Shown in pieces: positions 1 to 8,340 of a stretch of 33,222 nt of DNA. The translations under genes and the position numbers were made by a program. The notes below the pieces were generated by a model. It was given only the letters and a program-made list of their open reading frames with translations, made no database searches and was not told the DNA's origin. Source of the DNA: Mariniblastus sp. (GTDB lineage Bacteria; Planctomycetota; Planctomycetia; Pirellulales; Pirellulaceae); assembly GCA_029247405.1 (NCBI GenBank), contig JAQWLH010000079.1:1-33222 (forward strand), given 5' to 3'. Every line of letters starts with the position of its first letter. Within the stretch, counting starts at the first letter, position 1.

Positions 1-1
1 G

Positions 2-202
2 CTTGTTTCGCTCAAAGAAATAGAAATTTCTTTAGACTCATTGGAACGTTCTGCTAGATCGCTCAAAACAAGCATGAACCTTCCCAAGAGCAAAAAGATT
101 AAACTTCAATCGGGAATTGAAGAAACCCTCGAAAAGCTTGATTCAATGCTCAAAATAATAAATCAAGAAATCAACAACTCCCGCGATTTACTTGACAACT
201 AG
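2..202 (+). CDS. C-terminal fragment of an unknown coiled-coil protein
   Basis: An open frame enters from the left edge and reads 66 residues to a TAG stop at 200-202. The visible tail is rich in Leu, Ile, Glu, Lys and Ser, with heptad-like spacing (for example around LEKLDSMLKIINQEI), so it probably forms an amphipathic helix or coiled coil. No catalytic motif is visible and I do not recognise the family. The start lies outside the window. The composition is more protein-like than the overlapping frames, but the call rests only on the uninterrupted frame reaching the edge. It converges on the photolyase-related gene at 519. Confidence 0.5.
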   Translation, partial: LVSLKEIEISLDSLERSARSLKTSMNLPKSKKIKLQSGIEETLEKLDSMLKIINQEINNSRDLLDN

Positions 203-518
203 ATCAACAAAACCGGTTCATCCAAACGTCGCCGAAAACAGATCCATTTTCTCGGAATACCAAACTGCCCAAGCCAGAAAATTTTTCGACACGCGTTTTT
301 CAGTCCCACTTTCAGGGTTGAATAACACACTCGGTCCGAAGCACCTCGCGTGGGTCGCAAGTCAGGAATTGGAATTGGGCATTGGGGCCAATGCGAAATG
401 AACCAATCAGGCAATTCAACGACGCCCCTCTTCCGGAGAACATTCCTGTTCCATCGCTAACGGTGAGAACCCGGCGATTGCTGGCAGTGTCTCTTGGACA
501 TTACTCATTTTCGCGTCG
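203..518. other. Intergenic region between convergent genes
   Basis: This 316-base gap lies between the ends of two convergent genes. It holds a short inverted repeat at 379-394 (arms GCATTGG and CCAATGC) with no T-tract. I see no convincing gene: the open frames here are short, oppositely overlapping and start at TTG or without a ribosome site. Confidence 0.5.
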
Positions 519-2036
519 TTAGCCGCAACCAACCGTTAGGCGGTCAAGACTCTCAAGGTAGGTTTCGGCGTTTTTAAGATGGTTCCCGAGTTTCTCAGCG
601 TCCATCTTTTTAGCCATGCTGCACATCATTGCCCAACGCGGATTCTTTTTTAACGCATCTGCGTGGTTCGAGATCCAACGCCAATACAACCCGTCCCAAA
701 TTTCGCACCAAGGACCAACTTTGTGATGACTCATTTTTCGAATGTAAGACGAGCCTGAGAAATAGGGCTTGGTGGTGATTAGACCACCGTCAGCATGCTG
801 GCTCATTGCGTATGCGTTGGGCACCATCACCCAATCGTAACTGTCGACAAACATCTCCATAAACCAACGGTAAATATCATCTGGATCGAACTCACAAAGA
901 AACATAAATCCACCGAGCACCATCAAGCGTTCGATGTGATGGCAGTAACCGGTTTCCAAAGTTCGACGAATGGTGTCGTCGATCGGCGGAATCCCCGTTG
1001 TACCGTCGTAGAAACTTGGGGGGATTTTTCGGTGATGTCCCCAGTGATTGGTCGTTCGCATTTGAACGCCGTGATCGCCATAAGTCGCCCGAATAAACTC
1101 TCGCCAACCAATGATTTGACGTAAAAAACCCTCGAGTGAATTAAGAGGAACATCGTTTTTCTTGGCGAACGCCAATGTTTCCTTGATGACTTGTTGCGGT
1201 GTTAATAATCCGACGTTCAGTGAAGGCGTCAACACGCTATGCCAGAGCCACGATTCGCCCTCCACAATCGCATCCTCATAGACCCCAAAATTATCAAAAC
1301 GTTGCTTCAAAAAATGCTTGAGCCACTTCTTTGCATCGGCGTGCGAGCTCGGGTAGTAAAGTTGCGAGACCTCTCCCGGATTGTGGCCAAATGTTTTCTC
1401 GACGTACTCCTTGGCCTCCTGGTCGACTGAGTCTCTTTTCAATTCTAGTAATGTTGGAATACTGTCGAGCAACTTTTTGGGGACCTTTTTTCGATTGTCC
1501 GCATCAAAGCTCCATTTGCCACCCAACGGTTGATCGCCCTCCATAAGGATGTCGAGGCGTTTACGTTGGAACTTGTAAAAATCAGCCATGAACCAACGCT
1601 TCTTACCGGCTCGGTACTCGTAATTTTCGATCGGTTGGTTGATAAATCCGGGTGTTGGGACTTGGTGGCAAGCGACGCCGAGCTGTTCGCAAAAACGCTC
1701 GAGACGCTTCTCCAACATAAAATCCGTCGGATCGGCAACGATTAACTTCTTCGGCGAAGAAGTCATCGTCTCGACGACCGTTTTCAAATGCCGTTTTAAT
1801 GACTCGGGTTCAGAGTCGTAATCGAGGTAGAGTGTGCGATGACCTTTTTCTTGCAACATGAACTCAAATCGCTTCATTGTTGCCCGATGAAGCCACAGTT
1901 TCTGCTGATGAAACTTCATCGGATAGTTGGGATCACCAAAGAATAAACTGTCCTCGATAAGCACGACACGGGACGGTTTGAGCTCAAGCCCTGGATGATC
2001 TAAAAAAAGTTGGTTTGGGAAAATGAGTAAATTCAT
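519..2036 (-). CDS. FeS-BCP-type cryptochrome/photolyase-related protein (DPRP family), apparently lacking the Fe-S cysteines
   Basis: This 505-residue flavoprotein belongs to the deoxyribodipyrimidine photolyase-related family, whose studied members (Agrobacterium PhrB, Rhodobacter CryB) repair (6-4) photoproducts or act as blue-light receptors. The family N-terminal signature (NLLIFPNQLF, residues 2-11) and the alpha/beta antenna domain come first. The helical FAD domain follows, with FLRQIIGWREFIR (304-316), HHIERLMVLGGF (366-377) and MSQHADGGLITTKPY (411-425). In the usual family pattern the stretch after MSQxADGG carries several cluster-binding cysteines. Here YIRKMSHHKVGPWC (431-444) is shorter and keeps one Cys, and the upstream Cys before the HHI helix is replaced (IPPIDDTI, 349-356). 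A 4Fe-4S cluster is therefore unlikely. A GAAGG ribosome site lies 6 bases before the ATG. It is downstream of and co-directional with the SDR gene. Family assignment is firm; activity is unknown. Confidence 0.88.
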   Translation of the reverse strand: MNLLIFPNQLFLDHPGLELKPSRVVLIEDSLFFGDPNYPMKFHQQKLWLHRATMKRFEFMLQEKGHRTLYLDYDSEPESLKRHLKTVVETMTSSPKKLIVADPTDFMLEKRLERFCEQLGVACHQVPTPGFINQPIENYEYRAGKKRWFMADFYKFQRKRLDILMEGDQPLGGKWSFDADNRKKVPKKLLDSIPTLLELKRDSVDQEAKEYVEKTFGHNPGEVSQLYYPSSHADAKKWLKHFLKQRFDNFGVYEDAIVEGESWLWHSVLTPSLNVGLLTPQQVIKETLAFAKKNDVPLNSLEGFLRQIIGWREFIRATYGDHGVQMRTTNHWGHHRKIPPSFYDGTTGIPPIDDTIRRTLETGYCHHIERLMVLGGFMFLCEFDPDDIYRWFMEMFVDSYDWVMVPNAYAMSQHADGGLITTKPYFSGSSYIRKMSHHKVGPWCEIWDGLYWRWISNHADALKKNPRWAMMCSMAKKMDAEKLGNHLKNAETYLESLDRLTVGCG

Positions 2037-2251
2037 TGGACCTTCGTTATTTTTTGAATGCCCTGCGGGGGCAATTATTGGCGGCGCGACACATCTTGGG
2101 CAACTAGGACTTTGGCGTGCTTACCCCAAGGCATTCCTAACTTATTCTGTTCTAATTCGCTGGGCTTCTAGATCCTCCGCTGGGAGTTTGTTTTGGCATC
2201 CCGAAACGCTACCTCCCACCGTTCGGAAGTCGAAGTCTCGCGTTTGTCAGC

Positions 2252-2977
2252 TTAACCACGAATCGTTGACATTCCTCCGTCGACCGCAATGACTTGCCCA
2301 GTAATCCAGCCGCTTTCGGGGTTGAGCAAGAAGGTTGCCATGTTCGCGAGATCCGCCGGCGTACCGGATCTACCGAGCGGGTACTTTGCATCCATCGCCG
2401 CTCGCTTTTCATCTGTTGAGAAAAAGTTGGCGGCTAATGGCGTGTCGGTGAGTGCTGGGGCCAAGCAATTGACTCTTGTCTTGGGCGCCCATTCGGCCGC
2501 CAGCGTTCGGGTCAATCCTTCAAGTGCTCCCTTGGATGCCGCGATAGACGAGTGCATTGGTAGACCGGTCGTCGCAGCGACCGTGCTAAACAAGACGGCA
2601 CTGGTTGGATGAGATACGGCCCCCCTTTTGAGCCCACTCATACAGCCTTTCAGGAATTTGATCCCGCCAAGAACATTGACTTCAAAATCCTGCTGAAAAT
2701 CTTCCAATTTTAAACTTCTAAAAGAACGGAGGTTTATCGTCCCCGGACAATAAACCACGCCATGAATCGCATCCGGCACATCGACGGACTCAAAATCGTC
2801 TCGAGAGAAATCACAAACCTGATGAATGAGTCGGTCCGATTGCACCAGACCGCCCGTCGTCCGCGAATAAACGTGTACGTTCGCATCGGCCGACAAAAGT
2901 TGACGGGTGATCTCGAGGCCGATTCCGCTGCTTCCTCCGGCGATGAGAAAGTTCTTGTTTACTAGGCTAATGTTCAT
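2252..2977 (-). CDS. SDR-family oxidoreductase with the catalytic Tyr replaced
   Basis: This is a 241-residue short-chain dehydrogenase/reductase-fold protein, normal length for a classical SDR. The cofactor motif AGGSSGIG is at 13-20, the NNAG position reads YCPGT (76-80), N101 is kept, and the active-site Ser is probably S131 (FSTVA). The YxxxK motif reads IAASK (145-149), so the Lys is present but the general-base Tyr is Ile. The C-terminal PALTDTP and VDGGMS segments are typical. SDRs with this replacement are, as I recall, found beside cryptochrome/photolyase genes, which matches the position here, 215 bases upstream of the DPRP gene on the same strand. Substrate is unknown, and the loss of Tyr suggests a non-redox or altered reaction. 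The divergent neighbour is a Nei-type glycosylase. Confidence 0.87.
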   Translation of the reverse strand: MNISLVNKNFLIAGGSSGIGLEITRQLLSADANVHVYSRTTGGLVQSDRLIHQVCDFSRDDFESVDVPDAIHGVVYCPGTINLRSFRSLKLEDFQQDFEVNVLGGIKFLKGCMSGLKRGAVSHPTSAVLFSTVAATTGLPMHSSIAASKGALEGLTRTLAAEWAPKTRVNCLAPALTDTPLAANFFSTDEKRAAMDAKYPLGRSGTPADLANMATFLLNPESGWITGQVIAVDGGMSTIRG

Positions 2978-2994
2978 ACCAAGCTGTCGTGTTT

Positions 2995-3027
2995 ATGTTT
3001 AAATTTGTGTTTAAATCGCGATTAAAT
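2995..3027. promoter_or_regulatory. Candidate operator: AT-rich direct repeats and a palindrome between divergent genes
   Basis: The 210-base region between the SDR (minus) and Nei (plus) starts contains TGTTTAAAT at 2996-3004 and again at 3008-3016, a 12-base period. A degenerate third copy ending in TTAAAT follows at 3019-3027. A perfect 10-base palindrome AATCGCGATT (3014-3023) overlaps the second and third copies. The repeats lie 18-50 bases upstream of the SDR start codon, where a regulator could control the SDR-photolyase pair. A similar TGTTAAATC occurs at 25162-25170, just upstream of the other photolyase-family gene. A function as a binding site is inference. Confidence 0.35.
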
Positions 3028-3187
3028 GATGGCCTGAATTGTGAATTTAGTGACAAAACCGACCCCATTGCGGTAAGGGCTAACCGCAGCAAATTCCAGC
3101 GAGCAACCTAAACGGCCTGCAACTTCGCTGAAATCTCGGCGTTGTTCAAATCGTTTTTAAAAACTTTTACGCAGTTGGTGACTATCA

Positions 3188-3982
3188 ATGCCTGAAGGAC
3201 ACACCATTCATCGAATCGCGCGAGACCATCAAAAGTGGTTTGCCGGTCAGAAACTAATTATTTCCTCGCCACAGGGTCGCTTTGACGAGGGTGCGAGTCG
3301 TGTTAGCGGAAAGAAGCTTCGGGATGTCTCCGCTCATGGCAAGCATCTTTTTTACCACTGGAATAGAAATTTAATCGGTCACATTCATCTTGGTTTGTAC
3401 GGAAAGTTTCGACTGCACAAAAACCCTCCTCCCGAACCACGCGGGGCAGTGAGAGTCCGCATGATTGGCCAAGATCGGGCATTCGACCTCAACGGGCCCA
3501 CCTGCTGCGAGATCATCGACAAAACCAAATTTGATCAAATCCGTTTGAGACTGGGCGAAGATCCGCTTCGAGACGACGCGTCATCTGACATTGTTTGGCA
3601 GAAGATGCAGAAAAGCCGATCAGCCATTGGCAGTCTTCTTCTCAACCAATCAGTGATTGCTGGTGTCGGCAATGTGTACCGCGCCGAGATTTTGTTCTTG
3701 CTCGGTATTCACCCGCAAGTTCCTGCCAACGAAATTGAGCGAGAGAAATTTGAGGAACTTTGGGATTTAACAGTCGATCTGCTGCAAATCGGCGTACAAC
3801 ACAATCGAATCATCACGGCTGGGTTTACCAAATCTGGCAAAGTCCCAAAACGACTGAAGGCTGCCCAACGGCTCAACATCTACAAACGCTCCTGCTGCCC
3901 GGACTGCGAATCGCCAGTGAAGACGTGGCAACTGGCAAATCGAAAAATGTACGCTTGCAGCAACTGCCAAAAATTTGATTAA
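3188..3982 (+). CDS. nei: Fpg/Nei-family DNA glycosylase (endonuclease VIII-like)
   Basis: This is a 264-residue bifunctional DNA glycosylase/AP lyase that removes oxidised bases. The protein begins MPEGHTIHRIA, giving the catalytic Pro2 and Glu3 after Met removal. The beta-clamp Lys is probably K52 (AHGKHLF). The H2TH region contains the family motif near LLLNQSVIAGVGNVYRAE. A C-terminal zinc finger is formed by C237-x2-C240 and C257-x2-C260, with R252 in the expected DNA-contact position. The PEGHTIHR start resembles Nei/Nei2 rather than Fpg. GGTGA at 3177-3181 is a ribosome site 6 bases before the ATG. It diverges from the SDR-photolyase pair, so excision repair and photorepair genes share one intergenic region. 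The next gene starts 38 bases downstream. Confidence 0.93.
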   Translation: MPEGHTIHRIARDHQKWFAGQKLIISSPQGRFDEGASRVSGKKLRDVSAHGKHLFYHWNRNLIGHIHLGLYGKFRLHKNPPPEPRGAVRVRMIGQDRAFDLNGPTCCEIIDKTKFDQIRLRLGEDPLRDDASSDIVWQKMQKSRSAIGSLLLNQSVIAGVGNVYRAEILFLLGIHPQVPANEIEREKFEELWDLTVDLLQIGVQHNRIITAGFTKSGKVPKRLKAAQRLNIYKRSCCPDCESPVKTWQLANRKMYACSNCQKFD

Positions 3983-4020
3983 GCCAACACCCTCAATATC
4001 CGCACCGAGTTGACTCAAAT

Positions 4021-4467
4021 ATGAATTGGTCGCTTACAATTTTACTTGCTAACGTTGCTTCAACGTTGTTCTTGGTTGGTTTAATTTGGATGGTTCAAAT
4101 TGTGCACTATCCCCTTTTCGATGACGTTGGCGACACAAACTATACTCGTTATCAAAAAAGACACCAAAACAACATTACTTACATCGTCGGGCCGGTGATG
4201 TTAATCGAAATCGCAACAGCGATCTTGTTGGCCTTTTATCCAATCGATGGCCTCAGCCGATCTGTGATTTACCTTGGGATTGGACTCGTTGTGTTGATTT
4301 GGCTTTCAACAGCGTTTATCCAAGTCCCTTGCCACGAGAAACTCGTCAAGGGTTTTGACCCCGACGCGTACAAACGTCTCGTTCAATCTAATTGGATCCG
4401 CACCGTCGCATGGACCGCCCGAGGAGTTATCGTGACATGGATGCTAGTCCGCCTCCTGCCAAAATAG
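4021..4467 (+). CDS. Small integral membrane protein, DUF1772-like
   Basis: This 148-residue protein has four predicted membrane helices, at about residues 5-25, 57-78, 83-101 and 128-145. Conserved-looking polar motifs sit at the membrane edge: VHYPLF after the first helix, YQKRHQNN in the loop, and QVPCHEKL after the third helix. His and Cys in these positions could bind a ligand, but none is known. It follows the nei gene by 38 bases on the same strand and is probably co-transcribed. I recognise the general architecture of uncharacterised DUF1772-type or similar four-helix proteins but cannot name a function. Confidence 0.75.
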   Translation: MNWSLTILLANVASTLFLVGLIWMVQIVHYPLFDDVGDTNYTRYQKRHQNNITYIVGPVMLIEIATAILLAFYPIDGLSRSVIYLGIGLVVLIWLSTAFIQVPCHEKLVKGFDPDAYKRLVQSNWIRTVAWTARGVIVTWMLVRLLPK

Positions 4468-4915
4468 CGTCTGAGCAGGATTTCACTCGAACAGGTTACA
4501 GGTTTCTGTACAAAACAGGATTTTGGGAACACAAAGTCAACGCATTTGAAAATGAGGCAACCCGCGCCACAGTTTCCTAAATTAAAAAAACTCGCTGTTT
4601 GGTGCTGGAGGCTTTGTCGGGTTGCCTAGCCTTCCCGCGTTAAACAGCAAATGCTCCCACCATGCGAATTTCAGCCATAGCACCTGGCCAGAGGTTACTA
4701 ACGGTGTCAAACAACCCGGCCAGTTGAAGCGGTGCATTCTCAAGCCTAGATATTACTTTTCGCGTAGGTTACTTCGTGTTAATTTTCACGGTAAATGCCA
4801 TTGCGATCCCGTTCAATTTCGCGTGCTCCTCCAAAGGAGCATGTGCCCTTTCGAAATTTTACTCCAGATCACGAACAGCCTCAAAAAAACGGTGCGAATC
4901 CAAGCTGGTGAAATT
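4468..4915. other. 448-base gap upstream of the SOUL gene
   Basis: No convincing gene. The frame of the SOUL protein stays open back to 4622, but the upstream translation lacks family similarity and low-quality starts precede it. A widely spaced inverted repeat (GCTGTTT 4594-4600, AAACAGC 4642-4648) follows an A-rich tract. It is too loosely paired to call a terminator. Confidence 0.4.
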
Positions 4916-5515
4916 ATGAATGCTAAAACGATGACCTACTACTTAATTGCCGCAATTGCCTGCGGCCTGCTTTATACAGGGTGGAAATTGACTTCAAGAA
5001 ATGCGTACGAATCAGCCGAGTACACAGTCCTGGAATCCATGGGCGAGATTGAGCTTCGTGAGTATCCGGATTTGATGATGGCTTCGACGCAGATGGGTTC
5101 GGGAACACGGGGTGGAGATGGTAGTTTCGGCCGCTTATTTCAATATATCAGCGGTGGCAACGAGGGTAAGCAGAAAGTGGCAATGACCACACCGGTTTTC
5201 ATGGAACCCGAATCAGGCGAGTCCGACGGCCAGATGGGCTTTGTCATTCCCAAAGGCGTTGCAAAATCCAGCATTCCGGAACCAGCAAACAGTCGCGTCC
5301 ACGTGACCAAACGTCTGGGAGGTAAATTTGCGGTCATTCGGTTCGCAGGTCGGGCGGACTTAGAGACTCGGAACGAGCAGCAAGAGATACTTAAATCGTG
5401 GATTGAAGCGGAGGGCCACATTATTATTGGCGAAGCCGAGGTCGCAAGTTACGACCCGCCATGGACACCCGGCCCCTTCCGTCGAAATGAGATCTTGATT
5501 CGGATTCAATCTTAG
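4916..5515 (+). CDS. SOUL/HBP-family heme-binding protein, membrane-anchored
   Basis: This is 199 residues from the ATG at 4916. That start was chosen because it gives a normal N-terminal anchor (YYLIAAIACGLLYTGW, about 8-23) directly before the SOUL domain. The longer open frame adds 98 unrelated residues. The SOUL domain spans about residues 35-199 and shows YTVLESMGEIELREYP, a GGDGSFGRLFQYISGGN segment, KVAMTTPVFME and the C-terminal WTPGPFRRNEILI. This protein type binds heme or other tetrapyrroles in eukaryotes and bacteria; bacterial roles are poorly known. It sits between the Nei/membrane-protein pair and heme A synthase, so a tetrapyrrole or photooxidative-stress role is plausible but inferred. 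No strong ribosome site is visible. Confidence 0.87.
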   Translation: MNAKTMTYYLIAAIACGLLYTGWKLTSRNAYESAEYTVLESMGEIELREYPDLMMASTQMGSGTRGGDGSFGRLFQYISGGNEGKQKVAMTTPVFMEPESGESDGQMGFVIPKGVAKSSIPEPANSRVHVTKRLGGKFAVIRFAGRADLETRNEQQEILKSWIEAEGHIIIGEAEVASYDPPWTPGPFRRNEILIRIQS

Positions 5516-5698
5516 CTGCAGAAGCAAGACTGTTCGCCGGGACAAACATCGTGCCATTACTTAGATGAAAGTTCGTGCGGAGTGTTGCGCGAAACGGCTA
5601 GAAGGTAAGTTATTGTGAAAGACAGTCACCGTGCCGCAGTTAAAACAATCCACTTTCGGCAAGCGGTCGCCCAAGATCTAAGTGAGTAAGATTAAATC

Positions 5699-6709
5699 AT
5701 GATTGTGCATCGGTTAGCTTGGGTCGCGTTAGTCTCCCTCATCATTCTTGTGGTTGCCGGGGCAACGGTGCGTGTGACTGGATCTGGACTAGGCTGTCCC
5801 GACTGGCCAACCTGTTGGGGATGTCTCATTCCGCCGACGAGTGCCGATCAGATCGACGTTGAGAAACTCGATCTTGAAAAATTTAAAACACACGCCGCCC
5901 GAAAAGGTATCGACCCAGAGACGATCACCCGAGACACGGTTCTCGAAAGCTTCGACGCGGTGCAGACGTGGATCGAGTTTACCAACCGACTGGCATCGTT
6001 GCCACTTGGTTTCGCCACCTTATTTCTGGCCCTATTTTCTTTCAAAGCCAAACAAAACAAGAAGTGGATTATTGGACTATCGTTTTTTTGTTTATTTGAT
6101 GTTCTGGCCAATGCCATCATGGGAGCGATGGTCGTTCGAAGTGGTTTGCAACCGGGCATTATCACCCTGCACATGGCTTTAGCATTTTTGCTGATTGGCG
6201 TCTTGGTGACGATTATCTGGCTAACTCGTCCGGTAACGTCTAATAACCCAACCGCCCAACCGCGATACAAAAAATTAAAGATCGTGTCTTTGGTATTTTT
6301 TGCCTGTCTATTTGGCGAAGGCTTACTCGGTAGCCAACTCCGAGAACAGACAGATGAATTGGCAATCGCAGCGGAGACGGAAAACGGAATTGAGCGAGAA
6401 AAGTGGGGCGAGGAACTTGGGGCCACGATTATCTACAAAATACATCGCAGCTTTTCCTGGAGCTTATTGGTGACATCAGGTTTACTCTTTTTTTGGATGA
6501 GGAAAGAGAAGGACTGGCAAGCCGTCGAACCAAAGCTAATCTTCTCAATGGTCATCGCAATGATGCTGATGGGAGTTATCTTGGGACACATCGCAATCTT
6601 CGCTGTCATCCAAGTATTACACGTGGGAATGACGTCCGTGTTGCTGGCGGTGACTTGGCACTGGATCATGCGATTGTGGTCAACCCAATCCTCCGTCGTC
6701 AGCGGTTAG
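5699..6709 (+). CDS. ctaA: Heme A synthase, CtaA/COX15 family
   Basis: This 336-residue polytopic membrane enzyme converts heme O to heme A for aa3-type cytochrome oxidase. The first extracytoplasmic loop has the family motif VTGSGLGCPDWPTCWG with C33 and C39, plus an extra C42. Glu93 in TWIEFTNR matches the essential glutamate. Of the four heme-ligand positions, three are His (H158 in TLHMA, H249 in KIHRS, H308 in VLHVG). The first is N96, a substitution that I recall also occurs in other bacterial lineages. About eight membrane helices are visible. No heme O synthase or oxidase subunit gene is adjacent. It converges on the beta-propeller gene at 6873 with no clear terminator between. Confidence 0.93.
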   Translation: MIVHRLAWVALVSLIILVVAGATVRVTGSGLGCPDWPTCWGCLIPPTSADQIDVEKLDLEKFKTHAARKGIDPETITRDTVLESFDAVQTWIEFTNRLASLPLGFATLFLALFSFKAKQNKKWIIGLSFFCLFDVLANAIMGAMVVRSGLQPGIITLHMALAFLLIGVLVTIIWLTRPVTSNNPTAQPRYKKLKIVSLVFFACLFGEGLLGSQLREQTDELAIAAETENGIEREKWGEELGATIIYKIHRSFSWSLLVTSGLLFFWMRKEKDWQAVEPKLIFSMVIAMMLMGVILGHIAIFAVIQVLHVGMTSVLLAVTWHWIMRLWSTQSSVVSG

Positions 6710-6872
6710 AAATTTGTTTTACGGCCGCACGCTGATTGCCTGTTCAAGCGAATGTCTGGCCGGAATAAAGATGATCGGCTTTGCTTCGGTTGCCAGCCTC
6801 TGTGGCCCAAGTAAAGTAAAAACTCTGGACATCGCGTCAACGATTCGAATTCCTTACCATCGTGAGAGTTTC

Positions 6873-8243
6873 TCAACGATCTGTAGGTGCGGCGATTGCG
6901 ACAAGGCGTTCCGTGGTTCTGAAGTACATCACCCCTTCGGACAAAGCAGGAGTCGCGAAACAAGGTTGCCCCATTTGATTTCGAGACAGAACTTTGAATT
7001 CAGAACCAGCTTTTAGAACGTAGACGATGCCATTTTCAGCAGCACAAAAGATCTTGCCGTCGGCAGCAACCAAGGAAGAAATGATCCCTGCGCCCGCATC
7101 CAAGCGATTCTCAAAAACTTTTTCTCCGGTTTTGGCGTTGAAACAACGAACCACGCCGTTCGAGTTCCCCAAATACAAAAAATCTCGATAAACAACCGGC
7201 GTCGACATGTAACAGCCTCCTCGTGACGTACTCCAAACGATCGCATCGTTGGTCGGTTGATCTTCCGTGGGAGTCACGTCTCCACTGGCGTCCGGTCGCA
7301 CGACGAAGATGGGTGAGGGCCCCCCATGCGCATTGGTGATGTAAATCCAACCGTTCGCCGCAAACGGTGTTGGCACCGGATTGTCCCCTCCTCCTTTGAT
7401 TCGCCACAGTTCGTCCCCCGTTTCAATGTCATAGGAGAGGATCCAAGGCCAGCCATTGACAACCACTTGAGTTCGTTCCGAATCACTGTGAATAAACGGG
7501 GTGCTCCAGCTGCGTTCACAAATGTCTTTTCTCGACACTTGCCAAATTTTCTTTCCGTCTGAAAGACGTAAGGCAGCCACAAAAGGATCCTTCGGATCGT
7601 CGCAAACGACGACAATTCGATCTTTGTGTACCGCAGGAGAACTTGCATACCCCCAACCGATGCCGTATTTACTGATATCAATGACACCCATGTCGCGACT
7701 CCACTCCAATTTTCCATCGAGGTCATAGCAGTAGATACCCTCGGAACCGAAAAATGCGACGACACGCCTCCCCTGGACAACAACGCTAGTGTTCGCGTGC
7801 GTCGCTTTGGCATGCCGAGTGGCGCGAGGCCGGCCTCGGTGTGCCGTTTTTCTCCACAGTTCTTTACCCGTTTTTTTGTGGTAACAGAGAACCACCCACT
7901 CTTGCTCGCCGTTGTCATCAGCAGCCCCGGGACGCCCACCCGCTCCAACTTTTAGAGGTGCTTTTCCATCGCTCGCAACTGCGGTCGCTAAAAAAACTTT
8001 ATCGCCAGAAACAACTGGGCTCGAATGGCCCAGGCCGGGCACTTCATTCTGCCAAAGGACCCCGTTGAGTTCCCCTTTCGCTTTATCAGCATTCCATTGA
8101 CTCCGAGCAGCAAAACCGTCTCCAACTCCGCCGCCGCCAGGGCCACGAAATGGCCAATCAGTTGGATCTTGAATCCCTGATGCGGGAAGCGGAAACGCGT
8201 AACACAACACAACCAACAACAACGACCTGCGACAAAACTGCAT
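6873..8243 (-). CDS. Secreted PQQ-like beta-propeller repeat protein
   Basis: This is 456 residues from the ATG at 8243. That start is preserved by an AAGGA ribosome site about 6 bases upstream and is preferred over an in-frame TTG two codons earlier. The N-terminus is a signal peptide (RRSLLLVVLCYAFPLPASG). The mature protein opens with WPFRGPGGGG, common in planctomycete propeller proteins. Repeated blade motifs follow, such as KKTGKELW, DLDGKLEW, DIETGDELW and NAKTGEKVF, each an alternation of pseudo-sugar/quinone-type beta strands. BamB-like folding is likely; no PQQ-binding active-site set is evident and enzymatic activity is uncertain. It lies 97 bases downstream of the sulfatase on the same strand and is probably co-transcribed. 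Confidence 0.88.
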   Translation of the reverse strand: MQFCRRSLLLVVLCYAFPLPASGIQDPTDWPFRGPGGGGVGDGFAARSQWNADKAKGELNGVLWQNEVPGLGHSSPVVSGDKVFLATAVASDGKAPLKVGAGGRPGAADDNGEQEWVVLCYHKKTGKELWRKTAHRGRPRATRHAKATHANTSVVVQGRRVVAFFGSEGIYCYDLDGKLEWSRDMGVIDISKYGIGWGYASSPAVHKDRIVVVCDDPKDPFVAALRLSDGKKIWQVSRKDICERSWSTPFIHSDSERTQVVVNGWPWILSYDIETGDELWRIKGGGDNPVPTPFAANGWIYITNAHGGPSPIFVVRPDASGDVTPTEDQPTNDAIVWSTSRGGCYMSTPVVYRDFLYLGNSNGVVRCFNAKTGEKVFENRLDAGAGIISSLVAADGKIFCAAENGIVYVLKAGSEFKVLSRNQMGQPCFATPALSEGVMYFRTTERLVAIAAPTDR

Positions 8244-8340
8244 TTTCAATCCTTAATTTTCGATAGTCTCTAGCCTCAGTTCACTTCCGTTGAACTTGGC
8301 AACGTTGATTTCAGTCCGAGGTGTCAATGGCGAATAAACT

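Noticed and set aside
379-394. Hairpin GCATTGG-GG-CCAATGC as a terminator.
   Set aside because: The loop is only 2 bases and no T-run follows on either strand.
192-414. Overlapping small open frames on both strands.
   Set aside because: They begin at TTG or without a ribosome site, encode nothing recognisable and lie in a convergent 3' region.
4622-4915. Upstream extension of the SOUL gene by 98 codons.
   Set aside because: The extension has no similarity to SOUL proteins and would place the membrane anchor internally; the ATG at 4916 is better.
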